From Bacteroidaceae bacterium (GTDB lineage: Bacteria; Bacteroidota; Bacteroidia; Bacteroidales; Bacteroidaceae), in assembly GCA_902362375.1 (NCBI GenBank), contig CABIVS010000002.1:20462-84461 (forward strand): a stretch of DNA of 64,000 bases, given 5' to 3'. Shown piece by piece: positions 18,098-28,200 of the stretch. Every line of letters starts with the position of its first letter. Positions within the stretch are counted from its first letter, which is position 1. The position numbers and the translations under genes are program-made. The notes beneath the pieces are model-generated. The model made no database searches. It saw nothing but the letters and a program-made list of their open reading frames with translations, and was not told the DNA's origin.

Positions 18098-21000
18098 ATG
18101 AAGAACATATTTCCTCTTTTGTTCCTTTTCATCACTTTGGGAATGAACATGAATGCACAAGACAATCAAATCTCCGGCCTCAACGCCCGCCAGTTTCATA
18201 AATATTGGAAGGTCGAATCGGAGTCTCCTGATTATAAAGTGACATTTATCGGTGATACAGCCGAAATCGTTTCTCCCAAAGGGCTAACTCTCTGGAGAAA
18301 AGAAAAGATGAATGGACGGGTGACGATTGAATATGACGCGTGTGTAGTTGTAGAAAAAGAAGGAGACCGATTGAGTGATTTGAATTGTTTCTGGATGGCT
18401 TCGGATCCTACCTGTCCTGATAATATCTGGAAACGTGAAAAGTGGCGCAACGGAATCTTTCTGAATTGTTATTCCCTGCAACTCTACTATATGGGATATG
18501 GTGGAAATTATAACTCCACTACGCGCTTCCGCCGTTATGACGGTAATGAGGCAGGAATCGCAGATCCGAAAATACGTCCTGCTATATGGAAAGAATATAC
18601 GGATGCCGACCATTTGCTAAAGGCAAATCACTGGTATCACATCAAGATAACCAATGAAGATAATAGGGTTAGTTATTACATAGATGGCGAGCGACTGGTG
18701 GACTTCCGCGATGCCGAACCTCTGACTGAAGGATGGTTCGGTTTTCGTACCACCTTATCACGTACCCGCATTACTAATTTTCGCTATGAATGTTCACCTC
18801 AACAGATTTCTGCCGTTCCTTTGCATTGGATCGGTGATACCCCTGAACAGGATAAAGCGGTAAGTTTCGGAGTTCCTTTTGATGAAGGAGATGTATTTCC
18901 TGCAACTCCGTTGCGGCTAAAAGTGAATGAATATCAAGATATTCCAGTGGATACCTGGCCATTAGCCTATTGGCCGGATGGCTCAGTGAAATGGAGCGGA
19001 GTTGCCGGAGTCATTCCTGCCGGAACGGAAAGATTGACATTAGAAAAAGCCTCCAAGAAAGCAAAAACGACCAATAAACAGCCTAAGGCTTCTATCTCTA
19101 TCACTGAAACACCTGAAAATATTCAAATTGAAACAGGGGTACTTTCCGTTTTTATCCCTCGATACGGAGATTTCCTGATTGATAGTCTGTTATATAAAGG
19201 AACTAAAGTAGGAGAGAAAGCACATCTTATTTGTAGCACTCAAAGCAAACCGATTCAAGAAAATACATCTCAAATATCTTTTACTCGTTACATAGGAGAA
19301 ATAAAATCAGTAACCGTAGAACGTCTGGGTTCAGTACGGGCACTTATAAAGTTGGAAGGCGTGCATCGGAACAGAAATAAGGAGATTGATACGAACTACT
19401 CTGAAGGGAACTACGCGAATGACTCTGATGAGAACAGTCAGAATAATCGTGAGTGGCTTCCTTTTGTTGTCCGCCTCTATTTTTATGCTGGTAGTGAACA
19501 GATAAAAATGGTGCATAGCTTTATCTATGACGGCGATCAGAAGATGGATTTCATCCGTAGTCTGGGCATTCGTTTCGATGTTCCGATGCGTGAAGCCCTG
19601 TACAACCGTCACGTCGCTTTTTCGTGTGCGGATGGAGGAGTCTGGAGTGAACCGGTGCAACCATTAGTGGGACGACGTATGCTTACCATGCCACAGGTAC
19701 AAGATGAACCATCTCTGCAACAGCAACAAATGGAGGGCAAACGTATTCCTCCTTATGAAGCTTTTGACGAGAAAAACCGGGAATTGCTTAATGACTGGGC
19801 TTCATGGAATGGCTACCGCCTGTCTCAACTCACGGCTGACGCATTCTCCATTCGTAAACGTACCAATGGTGATGCTCCCTGGATAGGGACTTTCTCCGGT
19901 ACCCGTAGTGACGGTTATGCTTTTGCCGGTGATATAACAGGTGGACTGGGACTTTGCCTGCATGACTTCTGGCAATCTTATCCGTCTTCTATCGAAATTT
20001 CAGATGCAAGAACTCCGGTTGCCACGCTTACTGCCTGGCTGTGGAGTCCGGATGCAGAACCGATGGACTTACGCCACTATGATAATGTGGCTCACGGTCT
20101 GAATGCCAGCTATGAAGATGTGCAGGAAGGAATGAGTACTCCCTATGGTATTGCCCGCACCACCACGCTCACTCTCGTTCCGCAAGGAGGTTACACAGGA
20201 AAGAAAACTTTTGCGGATGACGCCCGACAGCTCTCTGCCACCAGCATATTAATGCCAACTCCGGAATACCTGTATAACCGCCGAGCCTTTGGAATATGGA
20301 GCCTCCCCGATCGCAGTACTTCCTTTCGTATTCGTGTGGAAGAGCGTCTGGATGCTTACATCCACTTCTACCAGAAAGCCATTGAACAGAACAAATGGTA
20401 TGGTTTCTGGAATTATGGTGATGTGATGCACGCTTATGATCCTGTCCGTCATACCTGGCGTTATGACGTCGGAGGCTTTGCCTGGGACAATACAGAACTA
20501 GCTTCCAATATGTGGCTTTGGTATAATTTTCTCCGTACCGGTCGTGCCGACATCTGGCGTATGGCTGAAGCCATGACCCGGCATACGGGTGAAGTCGACG
20601 TTTACCACATTGGTCCGAATGCCGGATTGGGTAGCCGTCATAATGTGAGTCATTGGGGGTGTGGTGCAAAAGAAGCACGAATCAGTCAGGCCGCCTGGAA
20701 CCGTTTCTACTATTATCTCACTACCGACGAACGCTGTGGAGACTTAATGACCGAAGTCAAAGATGCCGACCATAAACTCTACGAACTAGACCCTATGCGT
20801 CTGGCTCAACCTCGCAGAGAATATCCTTGCACTGCACCTGCCCGTTTGCGTATCGGTCCCGACTGGCTGGCCTATGCAGGTAATTGGATGACAGAGTGGG
20901 AGCGTACAGGTAACACGGCTTATCGTGATAAAATCATAGCAGGAATGAAGAGTATTTCCGCCTTACCCAACCGCCTGTTTACCGGCCCAAAAGCTCTGGG

Positions 21001-21448
21001 ATTTGATCCGGAAACAGGTATCATCACAACCGAATGTGATCCGAAATTAGAATCGACTAATCATTTAATGACGATCATGGGCGGATTTGAGGTTGCCAAT
21101 GAAATGATGCGTATGATTGATATACCCGAATGGAAAGACGCCTGGCTTGACCATGCCGCACGTTATAAGAAGAAAGCATGGGAACTTAGTCACAGCCGTT
21201 TCCGTATATCCCGCCTGATGGCTTATGCGGCTTATCATCTGCGTGATAGACAAATGGCAGAAGAAGCCTGGACGGACTTATTCACCCGTTTGGAACATAC
21301 ACCTGCACCCTCTTTCCGCATCACGACCATCCTTCCACCGGAAGTTCCGGCTCCATTAGACGAATGTGCAAGCATCAGCACGAATGATGCTGCCCTTTGG
21401 AGCCTCGACGCTATTTATATGCAGGAAGTTATTCCGAGGGATGAATAA
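18098..21448 (+). CDS. Exo-rhamnogalacturonan lyase-like protein (PL26 / PcRGLX / YetA family) with extra N-terminal domain
   Basis: This 1116-residue protein has a type I signal ending near NMNAQ. Residues about 25-230 form a lectin-like beta-sandwich of DUF6250 type (FHKYWKVESE, WYHIKITNEDNRVSYYIDGERL, WFGFRTTLSRTRITNF). The remainder matches the exo-rhamnogalacturonan lyase family: a beta-domain starting VPLHWIGDTPEQDKAVSFGVPFDEG, then a long (alpha/alpha)-barrel part (YNFLRTGRADIWRMAEAMTRHTGE, HNVSHWGCGAKEARIS) and a C-terminal beta-domain. PL26 enzymes release unsaturated Rha-GalA units from RG-I chain ends, and B. subtilis YetA lies in an RG-I cluster. Monocistronic, with its own operator-bearing promoter. 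The family call rests on recalled motifs. Confidence 0.82.
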   Translation: MKNIFPLLFLFITLGMNMNAQDNQISGLNARQFHKYWKVESESPDYKVTFIGDTAEIVSPKGLTLWRKEKMNGRVTIEYDACVVVEKEGDRLSDLNCFWMASDPTCPDNIWKREKWRNGIFLNCYSLQLYYMGYGGNYNSTTRFRRYDGNEAGIADPKIRPAIWKEYTDADHLLKANHWYHIKITNEDNRVSYYIDGERLVDFRDAEPLTEGWFGFRTTLSRTRITNFRYECSPQQISAVPLHWIGDTPEQDKAVSFGVPFDEGDVFPATPLRLKVNEYQDIPVDTWPLAYWPDGSVKWSGVAGVIPAGTERLTLEKASKKAKTTNKQPKASISITETPENIQIETGVLSVFIPRYGDFLIDSLLYKGTKVGEKAHLICSTQSKPIQENTSQISFTRYIGEIKSVTVERLGSVRALIKLEGVHRNRNKEIDTNYSEGNYANDSDENSQNNREWLPFVVRLYFYAGSEQIKMVHSFIYDGDQKMDFIRSLGIRFDVPMREALYNRHVAFSCADGGVWSEPVQPLVGRRMLTMPQVQDEPSLQQQQMEGKRIPPYEAFDEKNRELLNDWASWNGYRLSQLTADAFSIRKRTNGDAPWIGTFSGTRSDGYAFAGDITGGLGLCLHDFWQSYPSSIEISDARTPVATLTAWLWSPDAEPMDLRHYDNVAHGLNASYEDVQEGMSTPYGIARTTTLTLVPQGGYTGKKTFADDARQLSATSILMPTPEYLYNRRAFGIWSLPDRSTSFRIRVEERLDAYIHFYQKAIEQNKWYGFWNYGDVMHAYDPVRHTWRYDVGGFAWDNTELASNMWLWYNFLRTGRADIWRMAEAMTRHTGEVDVYHIGPNAGLGSRHNVSHWGCGAKEARISQAAWNRFYYYLTTDERCGDLMTEVKDADHKLYELDPMRLAQPRREYPCTAPARLRIGPDWLAYAGNWMTEWERTGNTAYRDKIIAGMKSISALPNRLFTGPKALGFDPETGIITTECDPKLESTNHLMTIMGGFEVANEMMRMIDIPEWKDAWLDHAARYKKKAWELSHSRFRISRLMAYAAYHLRDRQMAEEAWTDLFTRLEHTPAPSFRITTILPPEVPAPLDECASISTNDAALWSLDAIYMQEVIPRDE

Positions 21449-21657
21449 TTGATACGTTTGATATATGGTTTTATCGACGAGACAGTAGTTTTCCTATCCC
21501 GGCGTTCTGTTTTTAAGATTAGACTGGAGAATAATCCTTTTAGGATTGGTGAACTGGAGGAAAAACTGCATAAATGAATGCAATAATATACGGAAATATA
21601 GCCAGAAAGTGAATGATAACCGATAGAATATGTAGCTTTTCTAGTAGATAAACTGTT

Positions 21658-21740
21658 CGTTGGGTTTAAACCAACGAGGTATTCCTCGGTGAGGAACACT
21701 ACCTTCCTCACCGGGAAATCTATCTTTCATCGGTGAGGAA
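21658..21740. repeat. Cluster of palindromes in the 616-bp convergent gap 21449-22064
   Basis: In succession there are CGTTGG...CCAACG around TTTAAA (21658-21676), CGAGG-TATT-CCTCG (21675-21688), and CGGTGAGGAA (21687-21696) pairing with TTCCTCACCG (21704-21713). A second CGGTGAGGAA at 21731-21740 can pair with the same middle arm, so two hairpins are mutually exclusive. No clean T-run follows. No gene is supported between 21449 and 22064. The likely role is 3'-end structure for the convergent PL26 and CE12 transcripts. Confidence 0.6.
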
Positions 21741-21982
21741 GCTGCAAATGTACTTTCTTTAGGTTGTTTTTTATCTAATTGGCTCAAAAATGAAATGATA
21801 AGATGAATGTTATAATGAGGGGTGTTCTGCTAAAATAACGCCTATTCGTAAGGATTGAACGTATAACATTTATTATTTGACAGATATTAGCCACATAAGA
21901 TAGAATGAAGAAATAAGATATTGGCAAATGTAGGGATTATTTCATCCTCCCTTATTCATTTATGTCATTCTTCCTTTTCTGC

Positions 21983-22025
21983 AATGCTTAAATATTCCTT
22001 TTTTAATATTGAATATGTAAGCATT
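21983..22025. repeat. AT-rich stem-loop downstream of the CE12 gene
   Basis: AATGCTTAAATATTC (21983-21997) and GAATATGTAAGCATT (22011-22025) form a 15-bp stem with one mismatch, 40 bases beyond the CE12 stop codon on the minus strand. There is no clear T-run. It may protect or end the 3' end of the minus-strand transcript. Confidence 0.4.
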
Positions 22026-22064
22026 CGATATGGTCGATATTTCTTCTTTGTCTTTATTGCATTA

Positions 22065-23699
22065 TTATTTCAGATACTCTTTCAACGGGCAATCGGTCTT
22101 TTTCAGTCCTTCGGCAATGCTTTTCGCATTCATGTGTGCTCCCTTCAGGGAAGTGTGCGTATGGTCGTGGTTATAATAAGCTGCCGCTTTCTTGATACCT
22201 ACTTTTTCCAGTTTATTGGCACTAATCTTATTTAAATCAATGAAATAAGCCCCGGTAGCTTCGGCTGCTTCACGTGTCCATTTACCAAAAGACTCTGTGT
22301 TGCGTTCTATTTTTCCATCTTTCCATTTGTTACGCGGAGTATGGCTTAGAACGATGGGAACAGCTCCTTTCTCCTGAACGTCCATAATGAATTTCCGAAG
22401 ATACCAGCCGAATGTATAAATCACCTGATATTTCCCTGTTTTCTCCATCAAAAAGACTTTGCTCTCGTCACTGGAACCACGTAATTCGGCACGGGCTTTG
22501 CCTACATTAATGTCTCCCGCATCATTATGTCCGAACTGAATCAGCACAAAATCTCCCGGCTGCAAGGCATTATAAACCTTATCCCAACGACCTTCGTCCA
22601 GGAAAGTGCGGGCACTGCGTCCTGCCATGGCACGGTTTTCTACAGAAATTTTATCCAGATTGAACTCATCGGCAATTACGCTTCCCCAACCCCACATACC
22701 GTTTTTGTCTTTATCTTCATTTCGGACTGTACTGTCTCCGATAGTAAACAATACCGGATGTCCATCTTTACGGCTTGAACCTGTCACAGTATCTTTCTCA
22801 ACGGGCTTCAGATAATTGGCCAATTCCAATCCCTCATAAGCACGTATTCCATCCGCAGCAGATTCCGCATTGACTTTAGCACCGAAAGCACTTGTGTGTA
22901 TACGGTCGATGTAGAACATATATTTCACCTTGTTCTTGCCGGACTTCTCGAATTTGCGGGCACTGATATCATTCAAATCAATAAAAGGAACCCCCTGTTC
23001 TTCGGCTACTTGCTTTGCCCACAATCCGAAAGTCTTGTTGACGCGTGTGATGATGGTGCTGTCTTTATCTTCCCAAGCATTGCGGGGAGTAAGCGAGAAT
23101 AGGATAGGATGAGCCCCTTTTGCTTTTACATCCTGAATAAAACGGCGCATATATTCCCCGTATGTATATACGGTTTCTTTCACTCCGGTCTCTTTGATGG
23201 TTACGTTCAGCGTATCTTTGCCGATTCCCGGAATAGAGGCGCGGGCACGTCCGCTGTCATAAGGACCATTATCATTGTGTCCCAATTCGATGATAACCCA
23301 GTCTCCGGGGCGTACCCCTTTGATTACATCCGGCCAAAGACGGTTGTAGAAAGTACGGCTACTGGTGCCTCCCAACGCATGATTCTCAACAGTAATCCGG
23401 TTGGAATCGAAATAGTCGCCGGCAAAATAGCCCCATCCCCATTGTCCGTTGTTGCCATTTCCTAAAGTTCCGGTACGCATGGTTGAATTACCTACCAGAA
23501 ACAGAACCGGGTTGTTACCTTTCCGGCTGGAACCGGCTTCCGGCCGCGAGGTGCGTGCCTTATTCAAGCTGTCCAGCGTGTTGTCAACCACCTGATTGAC
23601 GTCTGCCATGGGAGCGGAAACTTTATTTTGCGCTTGCAGTTGCAAACTGCATACAATGATTATCAGTCCGCACGTATATTGAAACAATTTATTTTTCAT
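22065..23699 (-). CDS. Tandem rhamnogalacturonan acetylesterase (two CE12 SGNH domains)
   Basis: CE12 esterases remove acetyl groups from GalA in RG-I, giving lyases access. This 544-residue protein has a signal peptide (to about SLQLQAQ) and two complete SGNH modules joined near residue 290. Module 1 has LFLVGNSTMR, GGTSSRTF, IELGHND and DRIHTS. Module 2 has LFTIGDSTVR, AGRSARTF, IQFGHND and DHTHTS. Both keep the nucleophilic Ser, the Gly, the Asn of GHND and the Asp-His pair. Module 1 has Asn where the GDS motif has Asp. It lies 130 bases behind the GH105 gene, probably co-transcribed, with a palindromic element between them. Two active modules in one chain could act on 2-O- and 3-O-acetyl groups; that is inference. 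Confidence 0.9.
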   Translation of the reverse strand: MKNKLFQYTCGLIIIVCSLQLQAQNKVSAPMADVNQVVDNTLDSLNKARTSRPEAGSSRKGNNPVLFLVGNSTMRTGTLGNGNNGQWGWGYFAGDYFDSNRITVENHALGGTSSRTFYNRLWPDVIKGVRPGDWVIIELGHNDNGPYDSGRARASIPGIGKDTLNVTIKETGVKETVYTYGEYMRRFIQDVKAKGAHPILFSLTPRNAWEDKDSTIITRVNKTFGLWAKQVAEEQGVPFIDLNDISARKFEKSGKNKVKYMFYIDRIHTSAFGAKVNAESAADGIRAYEGLELANYLKPVEKDTVTGSSRKDGHPVLFTIGDSTVRNEDKDKNGMWGWGSVIADEFNLDKISVENRAMAGRSARTFLDEGRWDKVYNALQPGDFVLIQFGHNDAGDINVGKARAELRGSSDESKVFLMEKTGKYQVIYTFGWYLRKFIMDVQEKGAVPIVLSHTPRNKWKDGKIERNTESFGKWTREAAEATGAYFIDLNKISANKLEKVGIKKAAAYYNHDHTHTSLKGAHMNAKSIAEGLKKTDCPLKEYLK

Positions 23700-23715
23700 G
23701 TTCGTTTTCTTTTTT

Positions 23716-23795
23716 AGGCACGGATTACACGGATTTCACGGTTTTAGTGCTATGATTACGTAAAACAACCGTGTTAATCCGTGTAATCCGTGCCT
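23716..23795. repeat. Long intergenic palindrome between CE12 and GH105 genes
   Basis: AGGCACGGATTACACGGATT at 23716-23735 is repeated exactly in reverse complement at 23776-23795. Partly paired inner arms (TCACGGTTTT against AAAACAACCGTG) leave a small loop. The arm also contains the 9-mer CACGGATTA/CACGGATTT in tandem. It sits between two same-strand genes. It looks like a dispersed intergenic repeat of the kind seen in Bacteroides genomes and may set differential mRNA stability. Confidence 0.85.
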
Positions 23796-23829
23796 TATTA
23801 TTCTCTTATACCTTATCGAAAACTGTATG

Positions 23830-24972
23830 TTATTTTAATTTATAAACTTCTGTTCCGGCAAGCAGGAAACAACCGACTCCGTAGTCTTCAAAATCGGGTA
23901 CACTCTTGTAAGTAACCGGCTGTCCGTCTTTAGGCTCCTTGCCTGTTCCCTGCACATATCCCAGAAATCCGTTCGGGTGTACGGCATCTTTCACCATAGC
24001 GTTCCATGCTTTTAACAGGACGGGAAGATACTCTTTACGGTCGAGCAATCCGTTGCGGACTCCCCAAGCCATACCATAAACAAATAAGGCTGTACCGGAA
24101 GTCTCTTTTCCTCCGAAGTTCGTCGGGTCGTGAAGACTGACATTCCAGAAACCATCTTCACGCTGACATTTCTTCAAAGCCTTGCTCATGGTCAGGAAAT
24201 CATTGATATAGTCCTGACGATGTTTCTCGTCAGAAGGAATTTCATCCAACACACGTACCAAAGCAGCATATACCCATCCGTTTCCACGACTCCAATAGCA
24301 ATCTTCGCCATTCGGCTCTTTATATGGAGGATTAAAATCCTGATCACGCCACCACAGACCGTCTTTAGGGTTGAACATACCCGTTTCATCGTGTTGGCTG
24401 CGTGTGTAGTAGTACATATCCCACATCTTATCGTAGTATTTCTGTTCTCCGGTCATTTTTCCGAATTTAGCGAAGATAGGCATTGCCATTTGTACGGCAT
24501 CAATCCACCACCAGTCGTTCACCTGCGGCGTATTCACCACCATATCGATGCTCGCTTTGATATTCCGGATCATATTCGGGTCTGACGGACAGATTTTATA
24601 GATATCAATGTATGCCTGTCCGCAACAATGATCGTCCGCATTACGGGTAGTATTGCCGTTGCGCATTCCCCATTTGTGGAAATCTGCCCAGTCGTAAGTA
24701 TACTTATAATAATCCTCGCGCGGATAAATAGAATAGAGAGCCATCAATCCTTCATAGTATACACCACGCGTCCAGATATTGCTGGGACGTACACGACCAT
24801 AAAAACTGGGAGTAGTGTAATCGGCATACTTCTTCATAAAGTAGTCATTCACCTTTATGATATTCTCTAAAGTCTCTTTTTGTGCCGGGAGCTCTTGTGC
24901 TGTGACCGTATGGACTGGTATCAGACAAGAAAGAAGCAATCCTGTAAAGAGTAAGAATAGTGGTTTCTTCAT
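23830..24972 (-). CDS. Unsaturated rhamnogalacturonyl hydrolase, family GH105
   Basis: The start is placed at ATG 24972 (MKKPLFLLFTGLLLSCLIPV), not the upstream in-frame start at 25068, because the -7 box at 25030-25023 would put transcription start between them. The protein is 380 residues, normal for GH105 (YteR/YesR). Family motifs are NIWTRGVYYEGLMALY, WWIDAVQMAMPIFAKFG with the active-site Asp, and CYWSRGNGWVYAALVRVL. It hydrolyses the unsaturated GalA left at the non-reducing end of lyase products, yielding rhamnose-ended chains in the periplasm. It is divergent from PL11-GH105, and both promoters carry the shared element. Confidence 0.93.
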   Translation of the reverse strand: MKKPLFLLFTGLLLSCLIPVHTVTAQELPAQKETLENIIKVNDYFMKKYADYTTPSFYGRVRPSNIWTRGVYYEGLMALYSIYPREDYYKYTYDWADFHKWGMRNGNTTRNADDHCCGQAYIDIYKICPSDPNMIRNIKASIDMVVNTPQVNDWWWIDAVQMAMPIFAKFGKMTGEQKYYDKMWDMYYYTRSQHDETGMFNPKDGLWWRDQDFNPPYKEPNGEDCYWSRGNGWVYAALVRVLDEIPSDEKHRQDYINDFLTMSKALKKCQREDGFWNVSLHDPTNFGGKETSGTALFVYGMAWGVRNGLLDRKEYLPVLLKAWNAMVKDAVHPNGFLGYVQGTGKEPKDGQPVTYKSVPDFEDYGVGCFLLAGTEVYKLK

Positions 24973-25022
24973 GGTACAATAGTTCTGTTTTATTAATTTG
25001 CTGTTTACAATAATTTCTATTG

Positions 25023-25075
25023 CAAAGGTAAGAGACGTTCCTTTCTTTTTCAATGGATTTTCGTGCAAATGTCTT
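25023..25075 (-). promoter_or_regulatory. GH105 promoter with operator-like element
   Basis: On the minus strand TACCTTTG at 25030-25023 is a perfect -7 box, with ATTG 20 bases upstream. The operator-like element spans 25075-25050 (core TGCACGAAAATCCATT), with its CCAT 26 bases upstream of the -7 box. Confidence 0.6.
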
Positions 25076-25135
25076 TAAATTCGTTCACAAGGCAGCAGGA
25101 AATAGCGTAAAATGCATACCTAATGATGATTTCTA

Positions 25136-25188
25136 CATATATCTGTACAATATTCTATTTCATGAATGGACTGCGTCCTTTACTTTTG
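25136..25188 (+). promoter_or_regulatory. PL11-GH105 promoter with operator-like element
   Basis: The -7 box TACTTTTG is at 25181-25188. The operator-like element is at 25136-25161 (core TGTACAATATTCTATT), 20 of 26 bases identical to the PL26 copy and at the same 26-base spacing. Confidence 0.65.
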
Positions 25189-25215
25189 TGTTGTAATTTG
25201 ATAATCGATAAAACT

Positions 25216-28200
25216 ATGAAGTGCATAACTCTTTATTTTAGTTTCTGCCTGATAGCTATCTCCTCGATAGCCCAGCCAAACTATGACTTTTCGAAGTTAA
25301 AACGCGAACGTCTGGGACGTGGTGTAATTGCTATCCGGGAGAATCCGTCTACTGTAGCTGTTTCCTGGCGTTATTTGTCTTCCGACCCGATGAATGAATC
25401 TTTTGATATTTATAGGAACGGTGAAAAGATAAATAACCATCCGTTGAAGGATGCTACTTTCTTTCAGGATGCTTATACAGGAACAGAATCTGTACTTTAT
25501 ACCGTGAAAGCAAGGGAAGGGAAAACGGAAAGCAGCTATCAATTACGGGCAAATGCCCCGTCGGGTTATCTGAATATTCCGTTGAACCGCCCCGAAGATG
25601 GTACGACTCCGTTAGGACAAAACTATTTTTATACTCCGAATGATGCCAGTATCGGTGACGTGGACGGTGATGGTGAATATGAGATTATTCTGAAATGGGA
25701 TCCGAGTAATGCACATGATAATTCACACGACGGTTATACGGGAGAAGTATATGTTGATTGTTATAAATTGAACGGTCAGCAGCTATGGCGTATTAATCTG
25801 GGAAAGAATGTACGTGCAGGTGCGCATTATACTCAATTTATGGTTTATGATCTGGATGGTGACGGTCATGCGGAAGTGGTGATGAAGACCGCAGACGGAA
25901 CGGTGGATGGAGTCGGAAAAGTGATTGGAGACGTCAATGCGGACTATCGAAGTGAGCAGGGGCGTATTCTGACCGGACCGGAATATCTGACAGTATTCAA
26001 CGGATTGACAGGAGAAGCGATGCAAACAATTGATTATGTGCCCGAAAGAGGAAACCTGATGGGTTGGGGAGACAGTCGTGGTAATCGCAGCGACCGTTTT
26101 CTGGCCTGCGTTGCTTATCTCGACGGCATACACCCAAGCGTAGTGATGTGTCGTGGATATTATACACGTACTGTTTTGGCTGCTTTTGACTGGGATGGAA
26201 AGGAGCTGAAACAACGTTGGGTATTCGACAGTAATAATCCTGGTTGTGAAGATTATGCCGGACAGGGAAATCATAACCTGCGGGTAGGTGACGTGGACGG
26301 TGACGGATGCGATGAGATCATCTACGGTTCATGCGCCATAGACCATAACGGCAAAGGACTCTACACCACGAAAATGGGACACGGCGATGCCATTCACCTG
26401 ACTCATTTCGACCCTTCTCGTAAAGGGATGCAAGTATGGGATTGCCATGAAAATAAACGTGACGGTTCTACCTATCGGGATGCAGCTACCGGAGAAATTT
26501 TATTTCAGATTAAAGACAGTACGGATGTGGGGCGTTGTATGGCAGCCGATATTGACCCGACTCAACCGGGCGTTGAAATGTGGTCTGTTGCTTCCGGAGG
26601 AATAAGGAATGTGAAAGGAGAAGTAGTAAAAGACCGGGTGAGAGGTTTATCCTGTAATATGGCTGTCTGGTGGGATGGAGATTTGTTGCGTGAATTGCTG
26701 GATCGAAATAGGATCAGCAAATACAATTGGGAAAAAGGAATCTGTGAGCGCATAGCTATTTTTGAGGGGACTCTTTCTAATAATGGAACCAAAGCGAATC
26801 CTTGCCTTCAGGGAGATATCGTGGGTGACTGGCGCGAAGAAGTACTGATGCGTACAACTGATAATACAGCTTTGCGGCTTTACGTCTCCACTATTCCTAC
26901 CGACTATCGTTTTCATACTTTCCTCGAAGATCCGATTTATCGTATAAGTATCGCTACCCAGAATGTTGCTTATAATCAGCCTACACAGCCCGGATTCTAT
27001 TTCGGACCGGAACTTCAGGGAACCGTATTCAGAGGATGTGAAATACCTGGGAAGAAAACGGTAGTGAATGATTCAAATACTCCTTTACATTTGCTGCAAC
27101 CTGCCTATCAGGGTACTTATGGTGACCTGACACCCGGGCAGGTCAAGAAAGATATAGACCGTGTATTTGCTTATATTGATAAGGAGACTCCGGCACGTGT
27201 GGTAGATAAGAACACTGGTAAACTGATAACCGACTACACCACGATGGGAGAGGAAGCGCAACTGGAACGTGGTGCTTTCCGTCTGGCAAGTTACGAATGG
27301 GGAGTAACCTATTCAGCCTTGATAGCAGCTGCTGAAGCTACGGGCGATCAACGTTACATGGACTATGTGCAGAACCGTTTCCGCTTTCTGGCGGAAGTGG
27401 CGCCTCATTTTAAGCGTGTGTACGAAGAGAAAGGCACGACAGACCCTCAACTGCTGCAAATCCTCACCCCTCATGCCCTGGATGATGCCGGGGCTGTGTG
27501 TGCAGCGATGGTGAAAGTCCGTGTGAAAGACCGCTCGCTTCCTGTAGACGGATTAATTGAGAACTATTTTGATTTTATTCAGAATAAAGAATATCGGTTG
27601 GCAGATGGTACTTTTGCCCGCAATCGTCCGCAACATAATACACTTTGGTTGGACGACATGTTTATGGGGATTCCGGCAGTAGCCCAGATGAGCCGTTATG
27701 ACAAGGCTCAAAAAGAGATATATCTGGCGGAGGCTGTCAGACAATTCCTGCAATTTGCCGACCGTATGTTTATCCCTGAAAAAGGTTTGTATCGTCATGG
27801 ATGGGTGGAAAGCAGTACCGATCATCCTGCCTTTTGTTGGGCGCGTGCCAATGGATGGGCTATGCTGACAGCATGTGAATTGCTCGATGTATTACCGGAA
27901 GATTACCCCCAACGCGCGAAAGTGATGGATTATTTCCGGGCTCATGTACGCGGAGTGACTGCCTTGCAAAGTGGAGAAGGGCTTTGGCATCAATTGCTCG
28001 ACCGGAATGATTCTTATCTGGAGACGTCTGCTACGGCTATTTACGTATACTGTTTGGCGCATGCTATCAATAAAGGCTGGATTGATGCCATTGCTTATGG
28101 ACCTGTCGCTCATTTGGGATGGCATGCCGTGGCCGGTAAGATCAATGCGGAAGGTCAGGTGGAAGGCACTTGTGTGGGTACGGGGATGGCTTTCGATCCT

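Noticed and set aside
24973..25068. Longer N-terminus for GH105
   Set aside because: The 32 extra residues contain no signal, and the mapped-type promoter box lies at 25030-25023, inside the extension.
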